A stretch of 64,000 nucleotides of DNA, from assembly GCF_024323335.1 (NCBI RefSeq), contig NC_066580.1:259391332-259455331 (forward strand). The letters are read 5' to 3'. Positions 1-11,022 of the stretch are shown here, piece by piece. Numbering within the stretch: position 1 is the stretch's first letter; every line of letters starts with the position of its first letter. Under the pieces are notes generated by a model that saw only the letters and a program-made list of their open reading frames with translations, did no database searches and was not told where the DNA came from. The translations under genes were made by a program, and so were the position numbers. The stretch comes from Lathyrus oleraceus. Its lineage: Eukaryota > Streptophyta > Magnoliopsida > Fabales > Fabaceae.

Positions 1-449
1 GAACTCAGGTTAAAGATGAAGATTTTTGTAAAAAGGGAAGAATGAAGTGACAATGAGCTTTTCTACGAAGCTGATTGGTTACACCTTGCCAAGGTAGTGG
101 GCCACATGGTGGCTTTTCTGTGAAAAGGGTACAGGGATTACTATTCATTATTCTTGGAAGTTGGAATTCATGATGATAATAACTGCGCACACGTCTTGAT
201 GAGATGTTTTGAAAAAGTAAATCATGATTAACAGACAAATATGGACTTTTAGGTCTATGAAATCTCTCTGGTCGAAATCTGGTGATTACAAAAAATGCCC
301 ATTTCTGCATTGATTCGAAATAGACATTATTGGGGGAAATTTGTTAGCTGGAGATTTCGACAATTAGGTGAAGTTCTTTGAAAGTGTTAGGTTTTGGAGA
401 AAAATAAAAATGGCTGTGTCGAAGCTATTGATTAAACCCTTTTCTTAGA

Positions 450-454
450 GAAAG
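450..454. repeat. Left target-site duplication GAAAG
   Basis: Five bases immediately before the TGTTGG start of the solo LTR. They match the five bases after its TTCA end at 1734-1738 exactly. This is the duplication left by integration. Confidence 0.75.
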
Positions 455-1733
455 TGTTGGTGTAAGCCCTAGAGGCCAATACTTTTGGTACTTGTATCGA
501 ATTATTTATTAATAAGAAAAGGCTTTTTCTTTATTATGTTTGTTTAATAAAGTCCCTAAAATAGATAGTCCGTTTAATGTATCAAGTGTGACTTAATCAT
601 GAGAGCACATTAAACATAAGGACACTATTCTTAAAGTATCCGTAGTCGAGCTTTATTGTGAAGTGGGATAACATTAAAGCATGGAGACTATTATGTTTAT
701 AGACTGACGATCACATCTCATGGATCATGGATAAGGAGTTATCAAGTCTCAAACATAGGTATGAATATTAAGAGTAATATTTATACTGGATTGACCCGCT
801 ATGAGAATACTATATAGAATGTTATGCAAAGTGTCATAAGTTATTCTCATGGTGATAATGGTGTATACCACTCTTCGACCTGAAACCACTATGGACCCTA
901 GATGTAGAGTCGAGTGCTTTATTGCTGATCCAACGTTGTCCGTAACTGGATAACCATAAAGACAGTTGATGGGTACTCCACAAAGCATGCTAAGGGACAT
1001 GAATGACCTAGATGGAATTTGCCCATCCTGCGTAACAGGATAAATGTCTATAGGCCCAATATTAAACTGGACATGGATGACACAGTCTATGCCTTGTGTT
1101 TAATATAGACATTAGGGCAAAAGGGTAATTATACACATAATTATTATCACAGAAGGATTTGTCAGATCACATGACATTTTCGTGACTTGGGTAGCAGTGA
1201 TGTGTTGCTTGATACCGCTCACTGTTTATTATGTTAAATGCGTGATTTAATATAATTACCAACGTCGCGAAAACCTACAGGGTCACACACAAATGACGGA
1301 TTGATGAGATATAGAGTAACTAAGGAACATCGTAACGTACGGTGCACTTAAATGGAATACGAAATATGGTAAGGTACCACACGCCTAAGTGATTTTGGGC
1401 ATATTATAAGATATGGGCCAAAATACACTTAAGTGGGCTTTTTAGCTTGAAGCCCACACAAGTGGTTCTATAAATAGAACCCTTGGGTAGAAGCATTGTC
1501 ACTCTAATTGGAATTTTGTTTCTCTCTCTCTCACTCAAAGCCTTCACTCATAGCAGCTAGCACTGAGATTGAAGGAATCCGTTCGTGTGGACTGAGTAGA
1601 GGCGTTGTCATCGTTCAACGTTCGTGATCGCCACAAGAGGTAACGATTCTATCACTGATCATGCCCATTCGTAAGGATCATTAAAGGAGAAAATTTTAAA
1701 TTCCGCTGCGTTTTGGATCGCCATTCTCCTTCA
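455..1733 (+). mobile_element. Solo LTR (1279 bp)
   Basis: Starts TGTTGGTGTAAGCCC and ends CCATTCTCCTTCA, so it has the TG...CA ends of an LTR. It is flanked by a perfect GAAAG duplication. CTATAAATAG at 1468 gives a promoter on the plus strand and fits an LTR read in that direction. There is no internal region or second LTR, so it is a solo LTR left by recombination between the two LTRs of a former full element. The family was not identified with certainty; the start resembles Ty1/copia LTRs of legumes. Confidence 0.75.
1468..1477 (+). promoter_or_regulatory. TATA box of the solo LTR
   Basis: CTATAAATAG, about 1.0 kb into the solo LTR, a normal position for the U3/R border. Transcription would run to the right into the flanking element. 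Confidence 0.5.
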
Positions 1734-1738
1734 GAAAG
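1734..1738. repeat. Right target-site duplication GAAAG
   Basis: Exact copy of 450-454 directly after the TTCA end of the solo LTR. Confidence 0.75.
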
Positions 1739-1960
1739 GACCTTTCTTGTCGAAGCTTGAAACTTAGAAGATTTTTTGGGTCTCCACAAATTCTCTTCGA
1801 CGTAGGCGTTTGACAGGTTCGAAGCTTCAAGCGGGAAAAGATTTGAAATTTAAATGAAGCAGTTTCGTCAGGCCAATGCGTGGAAGCATCTGAAACATGC
1901 AACGCTTGAGAATTTCGAATATGGAAGTCATTTGTGTAGAGACCGTTAGGGTCGAATTCT

Positions 1961-1970
1961 TATAAATAGG
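1961..1970 (+). promoter_or_regulatory. TATA box of the interrupted LTR
   Basis: TATAAATAGG in the LTR that ends at 2497. The solo LTR insertion lies upstream of it and separates it from the first part of its U3 region. Confidence 0.4.
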
Positions 1971-2497
1971 AGTCTTAGTTGGAGATTTCGGTGTGTTCAA
2001 ACTAATATACGAAATTCATTAGAATACTCAAATTACCGGAGTGAGAGAAACAAGTCTTTGTTGGAAATGTATGCACGAAGAACACCATGATAGTATTTCA
2101 TATTATACTTTTTATGCAAGTTATTTAAAGTACAATCATTTACTGTCTTTTCTTCTGTCGAATTACCCTTATTTTCAGTATTTCATCATCACTTTTACCT
2201 TTGCATTTACATTTCGCCAAACTTTCATTTCCAGCACTTTCTCAAAACTTAAAACTTTTTTTACAAAGTTACTGCCATTTACTCTTTGTCTATAAAGTCA
2301 TAAATTTCATTTAGAGTTATTGCCGAAACCACCTTTTACCATTCATAAACCAGAAACAAACTTAATCATGAGTCAAATCACCATGATAATAGTTCTTGAG
2401 ACACATGTCCTAGGATCAATCTAGTCGATCCTGTAAGTTACCAAGATTTATAATATTGGAGGACTAGCGGTTGTTTGTCAGAAATTACTGGTAAACA

Positions 2498-5400
2498 AAG
2501 AGCAGATTGAGTTATTCAACTTGCGTTCGAAGATGATGTGAAGGAAGTCAAGATTGGGTCTCGACTGCGTCCAGAAGTGAAGAAGGGGTTGATTGATCTT
2601 CTCCGAGAGTATTCAGATGTGTTTTCCTGGTCCTATCAAGATATGCTTGGGTTGGATTCTGAGATTGTGGAGCATAGATTGACGTTGAAGCCAGAATGCC
2701 CACCAGTCAAGCAGAAGTTAAGGAGGACTCATCCGGATATGGAAGTCAAGATCAAAGAAGAAGTGCAGAATAAGATTGATGTCAGTTTCCTTGTTACCGC
2801 TGAGTATCCGCAACGGGTGGCCAATATTGTTCCTTGATTATAAAGATTTGAATAAAGCCAATCCGAAATATGATTTCCCTCTGCCACACATTGATATGTT
2901 AGTAGACAATACAACTAAATTCAAAGTCTTTTCATTTATGGATGGATTTTTCAGATATAATCAAATCAAGATGGCACCCGAGGATATGGAGAAGACCAAA
3001 TTCATTACACCCTAGGGAACATTATGTTACAGAGTGATGCCTTTCGGTTTAAAGAATACTGGTGCAACTTACCAGAGAGCAATTACTACTCTTTTTCATG
3101 ATATGATGCATACAGAGATCGAAGTCTATGTTGATGATATGATTGCCAAATCCATTGATGAAGAGGAACATGTTGAGCATCTACTAAAGCTATTCCAGCG
3201 TTTGAGGAAATACAAACTCCGCTTGAGTCCCAATAAATGTACTTTTGGTGTTCGTTCTATTAAGTTATTGGGCTTTATTGTCAGCGAGAAGGGTATTGAA
3301 GTTGATCCCTCCAAGGTCAAAGCAATACAAGAGATTCCTGCGCCCAAGACTGAAAAGCAAGTCAGAGTTTTTCTCGGCCGCTTGAATTATATCTCCAGAT
3401 TCATATCACATATGACCGCCACATGTGCACCTATATTCAAGCTTCTTCGGAAAGACCAGTCTTGTGATTGGACCGAAGACTACCAGAAAGCTTTTGATAA
3501 TATCAAAGGGGATCTGCTTAAGCCTCCGATTCTGTCTTCGCCTGTGGAAGGAAGACCTTTGATCATGTATTTGACTGTGCTCGATGAAAGTATGGGTTGT
3601 GTTCTAGGTCAGCAAGATGAAACTGGAAAGAAAGAATATACAATTTACTACCTCAGTAAGAAATTCACGGACTGTGAGACTCGGTATCCTATGCTAGAGA
3701 AGACTTGTTGCGCATTGGCTTGGGTTGCTAAGCGTCTGCGCCAATATATGTTGAATCATTCTACTTGGTTTATATCCAAAATGGAGCCAATCAAGTACAT
3801 TTTTGAGAAGCCTGCTTTAACTGGAAGGATTTCCCGTTGGCAGATGTTGTTATCCGAGTATGATATTGAATACCGATCTCATAAGGAAATCAAAGGTAGG
3901 TCTTGGCTGACCATTTGGCACACCAACCAATTAAAGATTACCACTCAGTGCAATATGATTTTCCCGATGAGATATTTTGTACTTGAAAATGAAAGATTGT
4001 GATGAACCATTGCTTGCAAAAGGGCCAGAACCTGGTCCCCGTTGGGGCATGGTATTTGATAGAGCTATTAATCAATATGGTAATGGCATTGGGGAAATGA
4101 TCATTACTCCTGAAGGCACGCATTTTCCATTTACAACTAGATTGACTTTCAAGTGTACAAATAATATGGCTGAGTATGAAGCTTGCATTATGGGGTTTGA
4201 AGAGGCCATTGATCTCAGAATCAAGTATTTGGACGTCTATGGAGATTTAGCTTTGGTGGTGAATCAAATCAAGGGTGTGTGGGAGATGAATCAACCCGGT
4301 TTGATACCATATAGAGATTATGCGAGGAGGATTTCAAATTTATTTACAAAGGTTAAGTTCCATCATATCCCTCGAGATGAAAACCGGATGGCAGATGCTC
4401 TTGCAACGTTGGCTTTAATGATTATGGTGAAGTATTGGAATGAAGTTCCAAATCTGATTATGGTGAATTATGATTATGATAGGCCATCGCATGTGTTTGC
4501 TGTTAAAGAGATCAAGGATGAGAAGCCGTGGTATTTTGATATCAAATGCTTCCTCCAAAGTCAGATTTAGCCGCATGGGGCATCTTTGAAAGATAAGAAG
4601 ACTTTGAGAAGATTAGCCGACAATTTCTACCTGAATGGTGATGTATTGTACAAGAGAAACTTCGATATGGTTTTTCTCAGATGCGTGGATAGACACGAGG
4701 CAGACCTATTGATGACTGAAGTCCATGAAGGTTCCTTTGGTACTCATTCCAATGGACATGCTATGGCAAAGAAGGTGTTGCGAGCAGGTTACTATTGGCT
4801 AACAATGGAATCTGACTGTTGCAAGTTTGTGAAGAAATGCCACAAGTGTTAAATTTATGCAGATAAGATTCATGTTCCTCTGACACTATTGAATGTCATT
4901 TCCTCCCCATGGCCCTTCTCCATGTGGGGAATTGATATGATTGGCATGATTGAGCCTAAAGCTTCGAATGTAAATCGTTTCATTCTGGTGGCAATTGACT
5001 ACTTCACAAAGTGGGTTGAAGTGGCATCGTATGCGAATGTAACCAAGCAAGTTATTGTGAGGTTTATCAAGAATCAGATTATATATCAATATGGTGTGCC
5101 AAGTAAGATCATTACTGATAATGGTTCAAACTTGAATAATAATATGGTGGAAGCTCTTTGCAAAGACTTCGAGATTTCACATCATAATTCTTCTCCCTAC
5201 AGACCTAAGATGAATGGGGCTGTTGAAGCTGCAAACAAGAACATCAAGAAGATCATCTAGAAGATGGTTGTGACATACAAGGATTGGCATGAGATGCTCC
5301 CATTTGCTTTGCATGGGTATCACACATCCATCCGCACTTCAACAGGGGCAACCCCTTTCTCACTTGTTTATGGCATGGAAGATATGCTCCCAGTAGAGGT

Positions 5401-5775
5401 GGAGGTCCCCTCATTGCGTGTCTTGATGGAAGCTACGTTGGCTGAGGGTGAATGGTGTCAGACCAGGTTTGACCAGTTGAACTTGATCAAAGAGAAGAGA
5501 TTGACTGGCATGTGCCATGGTCAGTTGTATCAACATAGAATGAAGAAAGCTTTTGATAAGAAGGCCAGGCCTCGTGTATTCAAAGAAGGTGACCTTGTGC
5601 TCAAGAGATTCTATCTTTCAATCCAGATTCTAGGGGCAAATGGACTCCTAATTATGAAGGCCCATATGTTGTTAAGAGAGCCTTTTCAGGTGGTGCTTTG
5701 ATCCTTACGACTATGAATGGTGAAGAATTCACTCGTCCTGTGAATGCAGATGCAATCAAGAAATACTTCGCCTAA
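2498..5775 (+). pseudogene. pol: Pol of element A (RT - RNase H - second RNase H - integrase), degenerate
   Basis: Would encode the replication polyprotein of the element. RT starts near 2538; a deletion near 2820 removes part of the fingers and shifts the frame. The active-site YVDD is at 3127-3138. The gypsy RNase H region continues to about 3890. A frameshift near 3895 leads to the archaeal-type RNase H (starts with the FDRAIN motif near 4050 and ends with HHIPRDENRMAD near 4370-4400), then integrase with an HHCC zinc motif (to CHKC at 4850), catalytic ID, TDN and E segments near 4932, 5118 and 5226. In-frame stops lie at 3016 (TGG to TAG), 4568 (TAG), 4850 (TAA where D has CAA) and 5258 (CAG to TAG); a further frameshift lies near 5615. 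The frame ends KKYFA at 5775. Clearly non-functional. Confidence 0.9.
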
Positions 5776-6665
5776 AAAAAGAAAAGAACAACTCGCTAAG
5801 TTGAAAACCTAAAGAGGCGGCTTAGGCAAAAATGAGTCTCGGTGGATTGAAACCCAAAAGGGCGATCAAGGCAAAAATTAGAGACATAAAAACAGAAAGA
5901 ATCATCCTGATAAATTGACTACCCCACCTTGGGGCAATTTATGCAAAAATTAGGGATTATGGCAAGTAACTGCACCCTGCTGATCTTCAGTTTCAAAGAC
6001 ATTCTTGAGCAAATCAGTCAATTCTGATTCACCATCCCCGATGAAGTCGCCAAGAGCACAGTGAACATCAAAAGTTGGTAGAAGGATTAGTGATCATTGT
6101 ATTCAATGTATTCCTTTTCCATGTAAATTACCATTTTTCAACTTTTGTAAAGATCTATGGAGTCTTGTCATTTACAGACTACCATTCCATTAAATAAAGT
6201 TGAACTTTTTATCCAATTGTGTCTACTCTTGTTTAATTCAGCCAAATAGATTTAAATTTTATTATGATCATTTTGAAATTAAATTTTAAATTAAAATCAT
6301 ATTTTCTTAAATATATAAAATCAATTATTTTAAGCAATCGATATCATATAAAGGAATATCAACAACGGTTTGAAAAGCGGTAAGCCCTAAAATACGGAGC
6401 ATTATTGGTTCTTCCCAAGCTGTGGGCGTAATCCCTATTTCATCCCCGAGAACATTTCAGTAGCTGAGTTCTATTGGTTTCCCCAATCGAGTTTGTTGGC
6501 CTCCCTTGAGTTGTAGGCATGGTATTTCGGCAATTTGCACAGCTTCGGCAAAATTTTAATTCCCCGTAAATCGTCAGAGTTACTCCTGATTTTAAGCAGC
6601 TATTGTGTTTGTCCCCTGCAGGATTGTCTCCCATTTGATATGGTGTTGACCTAAAATTCCCCGCA
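5776..6665 (+). other. 3' UTR of element A (start)
   Basis: No coding signal. It opens with the three-hairpin module, then carries short stretches shared with the 3' UTRs of C and D, for example the segment around 6625-6665 (TTTGATATGGTGTTGACC) that matches 34735-34790 on the other strand. An AT-rich patch lies at 6240-6350. The region stops abruptly where a minus-strand LTR begins. Confidence 0.7.
5796..5946 (+). other. Three-hairpin module after the pol stop (element A)
   Basis: Three consecutive stem-loops, each followed by GCAAAAA or GGCAAAA. Module 1: CTAAG at 5796 pairs with CTTAG at 5821. Module 2: ATTGA near 5850 pairs with TCAAG near 5869. Module 3: TAAATTG at 5911 pairs with CAATTTA at 5935. 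The same arrangement follows pol in B, C and D. Function unknown; an RNA role (translation, 3' processing, packaging or dimerisation) is only inference. Confidence 0.6.
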
Positions 6666-7423
6666 AATAATGTTTTGAAATGAATGATGACCTTACAAGT
6701 TTCAAATGGATTTTTGATAAACATGAAAGTTGTTCATATGGTTCTTAAGAACAGTTTTTCCCTTGGGGTCATCTTCATTTGACAAACACATCACAAGTTG
6801 TGTCTTAGGGATCCTCAGTTTAGTCAGATGACTTGATTGGTCAACTTCTCAAGGCCAAACTTCAAATCTTGATGAATGAGTGATTGATGATACTTACATA
6901 AGCTCATATATGCATAAATTAATGAATGAAAGAACTTCCCTTGATTGAATTTGATCATAGGTTGAGGTTGCTTCATGAGCAAGGCATAGTCAATGCATAG
7001 TTGAATTAGGGTTCCCTTGGGAAACAATCCTCAAGCCCTTTGATTTATCTTGATCAATTGACAAATTGCGATACTTGGGAGACATATATGATGATTGGGA
7101 ACCTTGTGGACCATTGTCATGGTTGTTCTCATCTTCATCTAGCCACTTTTTGAGCATAGGAGCCTCCTATGAGCATGAGATCACATGATCACTTGAGCTT
7201 CAAAACAAAAAAAGGTTAGTGAAATATTTTTGTGCTTTTGGTTAGTAAACAAAATAAGAAAAGCAATAATATACAATACAAGCATGCTTGGTGGTCTCAA
7301 ACCAACTCACACAAGTCCCACCCTAGGATTAAGGAGTCACACATGCTATGATCCTTGAGGCAAATGCATTGAGCAATGATATGATGCCATGAGGGATCTT
7401 AGGGTCAAAATTAGGGTCTTACA
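6666..7423 (-). mobile_element. Ogre LTR fragment, minus strand (U3 start half)
   Basis: Read on the minus strand it starts TGTAAGACCCTAATTTTG at 7423 and follows the first 0.75 kb of element B's 5' LTR (for example the stretch ending near 6670 matches B around 11753-11778). It is cut inside U3 at 6666. On its start side no polypurine tract is present, so 7424 is flanking DNA and not this LTR's own element. Insertion plus truncation, or a rearranged piece, are both possible. Confidence 0.8.
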
Positions 7424-7744
7424 CATACAAATCAAACATGCATACGAAACATAAGCCAAATTCGGTACCTTGCTTGAACAACCCAACAATAATGCATCTA
7501 TGAAGAGAATATTACTCTAACAAATTCCTAGATGATATTCCCAACGAGTTCCCCATGAACTCCAACTTCAGTTGATACTCTTTCAAAATCCAGTTCCTAT
7601 CTAGTAGCTATTTCCCGTCTGGCCAATCATTTCAAAATCCAATTCTCTTCTAGCTAATCATTTCAAAATCCAGTTCTCATTTGGTACTCAGTTCCCGTCT
7701 AGCCAATCATTTCAAAGTTCAGTTTATGTCATGAGAAACCTTTC

Positions 7745-7995
7745 AAAAGTCAAGTTCCCGTATGGCAAATCATTTTAAAGCCTAGTTCCCATCTGGAAAA
7801 TCATCGCAAAGTTCAGTTCCCAATTGGAAGGTCATGGCAAAGTCCAGTTCCTGTTTGGAAAAACATTTCAAAGCTCTGTTCCCATCTAGAAAACCATGTC
7901 AAAATCCAGGTCCCAACTTGTAAATCTTTTCAAAGTCCAGTTCCCGCCTGGCAGAACATTCCAAAGCTCAGTTCCTGTATGGAAAATCATTTTGA
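7745..7995 (+). repeat. 31-bp minisatellite, about 8 units
   Basis: The core CAAAGTCCAGTTCCC recurs with exact 31-base spacing at 7776, 7807, 7838, 7869, 7900, 7931, 7962 and about 7993. Each unit also carries a TCTGG-AAAATCA part. Less regular, related units extend left to about 7570. Units differ by scattered point changes, so the array is not recent. Confidence 0.85.
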
Positions 7996-8603
7996 AGACA
8001 TTTTACAAGTTTTCTCCAAACTCTTTATTCTTTCCTTTTGCAAGTACACAATTAATCCTTACCATTTTGGAACCCCGTGGGAATATCTTAACTACCAAGA
8101 CTTGCCAAAGCTCATCAGTGGAGGCAAAACAAAAATCATCATAAACACTGATACGTACATTTTCTCTTCGAAGTACAAATTTTCTGGTTCAATTATCAGA
8201 GGTTAGAAAATCTAAGTATACCACCATGGAAAAAGTGTTTCACCCTTTAGATACCATTCATTTATATCACAAAAATAACCCACATTGTTGCATAGCATTC
8301 ATAACTTCATGCATCATGTAAAATCAATCATACATTGCATATATCATGCATATCAAACATTTCACTTACAACTGCTCTATTTTCTCCAACAAAATATTTC
8401 AATTAATCCTCGACAAATGAATCTACAAAAGCTTACCTACCATTCCATATCCCTAAAAAACAAATCCCTAAAACACTTACCTTCTTCACATTACATCCAT
8501 CCCATTCCTAATAAGAATTTTTGGATATTCTTGTATTTAAGCCTCTTTTACCTTGAATTCCCAGAAAGCTATCACCATTCGTACATTCAGGTCCAAGATG
8601 ATT

Positions 8604-8616
8604 AAATAGGGTCAAC
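8604..8616 (+). other. Polypurine tract of element F
   Basis: AAATAGGGTCAAC directly before an LTR start TGTCATACCCC. The matching site in element C reads AAATAGGGGCAAC. It is the expected primer for plus-strand DNA synthesis. Confidence 0.65.
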
Positions 8617-9746
8617 TGTCATACCCCAAAATTTTCTCTCTCATTTTCACTTTTAACTGTCTTTTGCTCTATGGTTCATCTGCATACTCATTGGCATCAT
8701 AAGACATTAATTTAGAATTGCATTTTTTGAAGTAAACACCATTGATTCAAAGGCCTTTTGATGTTTATAATTGACATGGAAATAAGGTTTTCCCGAGGGT
8801 CAAATCTACGGTATCTTAGTGTTACATTGACTAGTGATAACCACTTCTCTTGGACTCAAAGCTGTGGAACCCTAATTTTTTTAATCTTTGGCACTTGTGG
8901 ATCATGTTGATTGGATCATGGCATTGGATTTGATCGTGGATTACAAGTTTCACTTGGTCAACCATGAAAGATTGACTTTGACTGATTAATCTATTTATAT
9001 GCTTTCTCAATACACTAGTCCATTAGTTGTTTGGTCTGGATTCAAGGTGAGGCATTGTGGTTCACAATTCATACAAGAAACAAAATTCAAGTTCAAATTC
9101 AAGGGTCAAGAATTCATTCAAGTTCAATTCAAATTCACATGTTCAAATGCAAATTTTGAGGGAAAATTGTTTTTCTTGAACAACAAGTTACACCTCTAAT
9201 TCAAGGGGTCCAATTATCATTATAAAGTAAAAAACCTTTCATTACAAAAGCCTAATTGCAAAATTACACAAAAAAACTAAGTTTGACCTACAATTAAATT
9301 TTGGTCAACTGTTGGCTTTTTGGTCAAATAGTTTACCAAAGTTAACTACCTACCCTAACCCTAACATTAACTCTAAACCTAATTACATTCACCTTCACTT
9401 TGATCTTCACTTTTCCATATTCTTAAATTGCTTCATACCCAAGATTTCTTCATGGCCAAGTAATCCATGTTATGCCATAATTCTTCATGCCTTTCCAACC
9501 TTGCATGCCATGATGAGGTTGTCTTAAATGCCAAGCCATGACTATAGCAACCAGTCCTACACCAATCACACCAACATACATAATCCGCAATCAAACAAGG
9601 CATGGTAGACAAATGCCAATTCACATTCAAAGTAAACCATTCATCGAATTCCAAACTAGTCAAGCAAGCATGCGTTTAATACATACATAACCCTAAACAT
9701 ACAAAGCCATGACAATTACACACATGAAATTATGCACACACATATC
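8617..9746 (+). mobile_element. LTR of element F (5' part, unassigned subfamily)
   Basis: Begins TGTCATACCCCAAAATTTT right after a polypurine tract. The rest is AT-rich and non-coding, with runs of TTCAAATTC-like short repeats at 9068-9160. It differs from the TGTAAGACCC LTRs of B, C and D, so it belongs to another subfamily. The end is not recognised; the region is cut at 9747 by a minus-strand Ogre LTR end. Confidence 0.5.
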
Positions 9747-11022
9747 TGTAGCGGGAAATTCATGACCATCAAACTATTGACAAGCTAGAGATCAATTAAC
9801 AAGAGTCGCCACCGCACTTTTATTGTTTCCAAGGGAAAAGGGAAAAAGTACGAACAAAACCCAACAAGTAAGAAGTTTTCAAATAAAAACTATTAAAAGT
9901 CAGAGATCACATGTAAGGGGGTTGATTACACAGAGGGAAGGTGTTAGCACCCAAGGTGTCCTAGGTACTCCTAGGGAACCCTTTTTGTGTGCATATGTAT
10001 TTTGTACAAAGTGATGTTTACAAACAAATAGAATGGGGGGTGAGAAAAGAATTCATTAATTATATTTTTGTGTTTGACAAGACCTTCGGTCTTATGCCTA
10101 CGTACCAACATAAAAATGAGGGATCAAAACCTCATAGTTCGTGCTATAAATTTCAAAATGAGTGTGTTGGTTTTAGCAAAATTTAAGTTTGAAAGGCACA
10201 AAGGCCTAAAATGGTTTGAATGAGTTAGTTCTTTTTGGCTTTTTTAAAGTTTAAGTCAAGTATTGTTAAGTTTATTTACAAGTTTGATTTAGAAAATAAG
10301 TTTGAAAAGGCAATGACATAAGGCCAAAGTTTCTATCTTTTGAAAAAGTGGTCAAGGTTTAGAACAAAAGTAGTTCACACAAAGAAGGTTTTGAAAATGG
10401 AGGGAGAGATTTTGAAATTAAAGAAATGGGGAGAAGATGAAGAGACTATCCTATGCACAAAAATTAAAAGTTTAGAGTTGAAACGATCTAACCAAATGGG
10501 TAGCAATCCAATAGACAAGTATGTCAATAGAAACCCAAAATTCCCTTGGACTTTTAAAATCAAACAACACACAAATGCACAGTTATATCAATCTTGAAGA
10601 GCAAAGGCATCAAATAAAGATGGCCTCATCCAAGCTTATCCACTTCATGATCTTCTTCCAAATAGCCCATGCAACAGATGAATTCCACAAGTCACAGGTT
10701 CAACATAACAACTTAACAATGATAAATGTTGCAGATGAACTAGAGAGATCTTGAATGATGTATCAGATGAATTCCAAATTGCAAGCACTTGGTTCTTCAA
10801 CAAATTGGCATTGGCCAAGTCCATTAGCAAAGGAATGTATCCTAAGTTCTAAGTCAAATTGGGAAAGATCAAACCAACAGTCCACTCAAAAGTCTTTTAG
10901 GGTTTTTGTTGTTGTTATGTACATTAATGGTCAAAGACCACACAAACAAGCAAAATAGCACAAAACAAAATATATCACACAATATGGTCCAAATGGACAA
11001 AGTGAAAATTACATAAACATAA
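9747..11022 (-). mobile_element. Ogre LTR fragment, minus strand (3' end portion)
   Basis: Starts TGTAGCGGG at 9747, the reverse complement of the conserved LTR end CTACA, and then matches the last 1.28 kb of the D LTRs (37382-38660 and 54410-55660) in order. It breaks at 11022 exactly where element B's LTR start begins on the plus strand. Best read as an older minus-strand LTR into which B inserted. No PBS sits left of 9747, so this is the outer end of an LTR. Confidence 0.8.

Larger units (their letters stand above)
1..2497 (+). mobile_element. 3' end of an unassigned LTR retrotransposon, interrupted by a solo LTR
   Basis: Non-coding sequence with no credible protein frame. A probable LTR runs from about 328 (TATTGGGGG, perhaps a mutated TGTTGGGGG) to TAAACA at 2497, where it abuts the middle of element A's pol. 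A TATAAATAGG box lies on the plus strand at 1961, so the LTR is read left to right. Bases 1-327 look like the internal 3' region before it. The style of the LTR recalls Ty1/copia elements of legumes, but no coding domain is present to prove this. The body of the element should lie left of the window. The LTR is split by a later insertion at 455-1733. Confidence 0.4.
2498..6665 (+). mobile_element. Element A: 5'-truncated Ogre-type Ty3/gypsy retrotransposon
   Basis: Contains a decayed pol (RT, two RNase H domains, integrase) and the first part of the 3' UTR. The 5' side is cut by the LTR ending at 2497, so LTR, ORF1, gag and protease are missing from the window. The 3' side is cut at about 6665 by a minus-strand LTR fragment; no polypurine tract or own LTR follows directly. 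Its pol is close to those of B, C and D, and its 3' UTR matches C's 3' UTR around 34735-34790. Confidence 0.85.
7424..8616 (+). other. 3' UTR of orphan element F, with minisatellite
   Basis: Non-coding. Its right end is a polypurine tract directly followed by an LTR start, which identifies the stretch as the 3' UTR of a Tat/Ogre-like element read on the plus strand. It holds a 31-bp minisatellite at 7745-7995. No pol is attached; it could be the continuation of element A's 3' UTR beyond the inserted minus-strand LTR fragment, or a different element. Confidence 0.55.

Noticed and set aside
5..310. 101-codon open frame on the minus strand at the window start
   Set aside because: No recognisable domain; non-coding part of an LTR element in the other direction.
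749..1000. 83-codon open frame on the minus strand
   Set aside because: Lies wholly in the solo LTR and runs against its promoter.
9351..9365. CCCTAACCCTAAC, telomere-like
   Set aside because: Only two units inside an AT-rich LTR-like stretch; too short for an interstitial telomere array.
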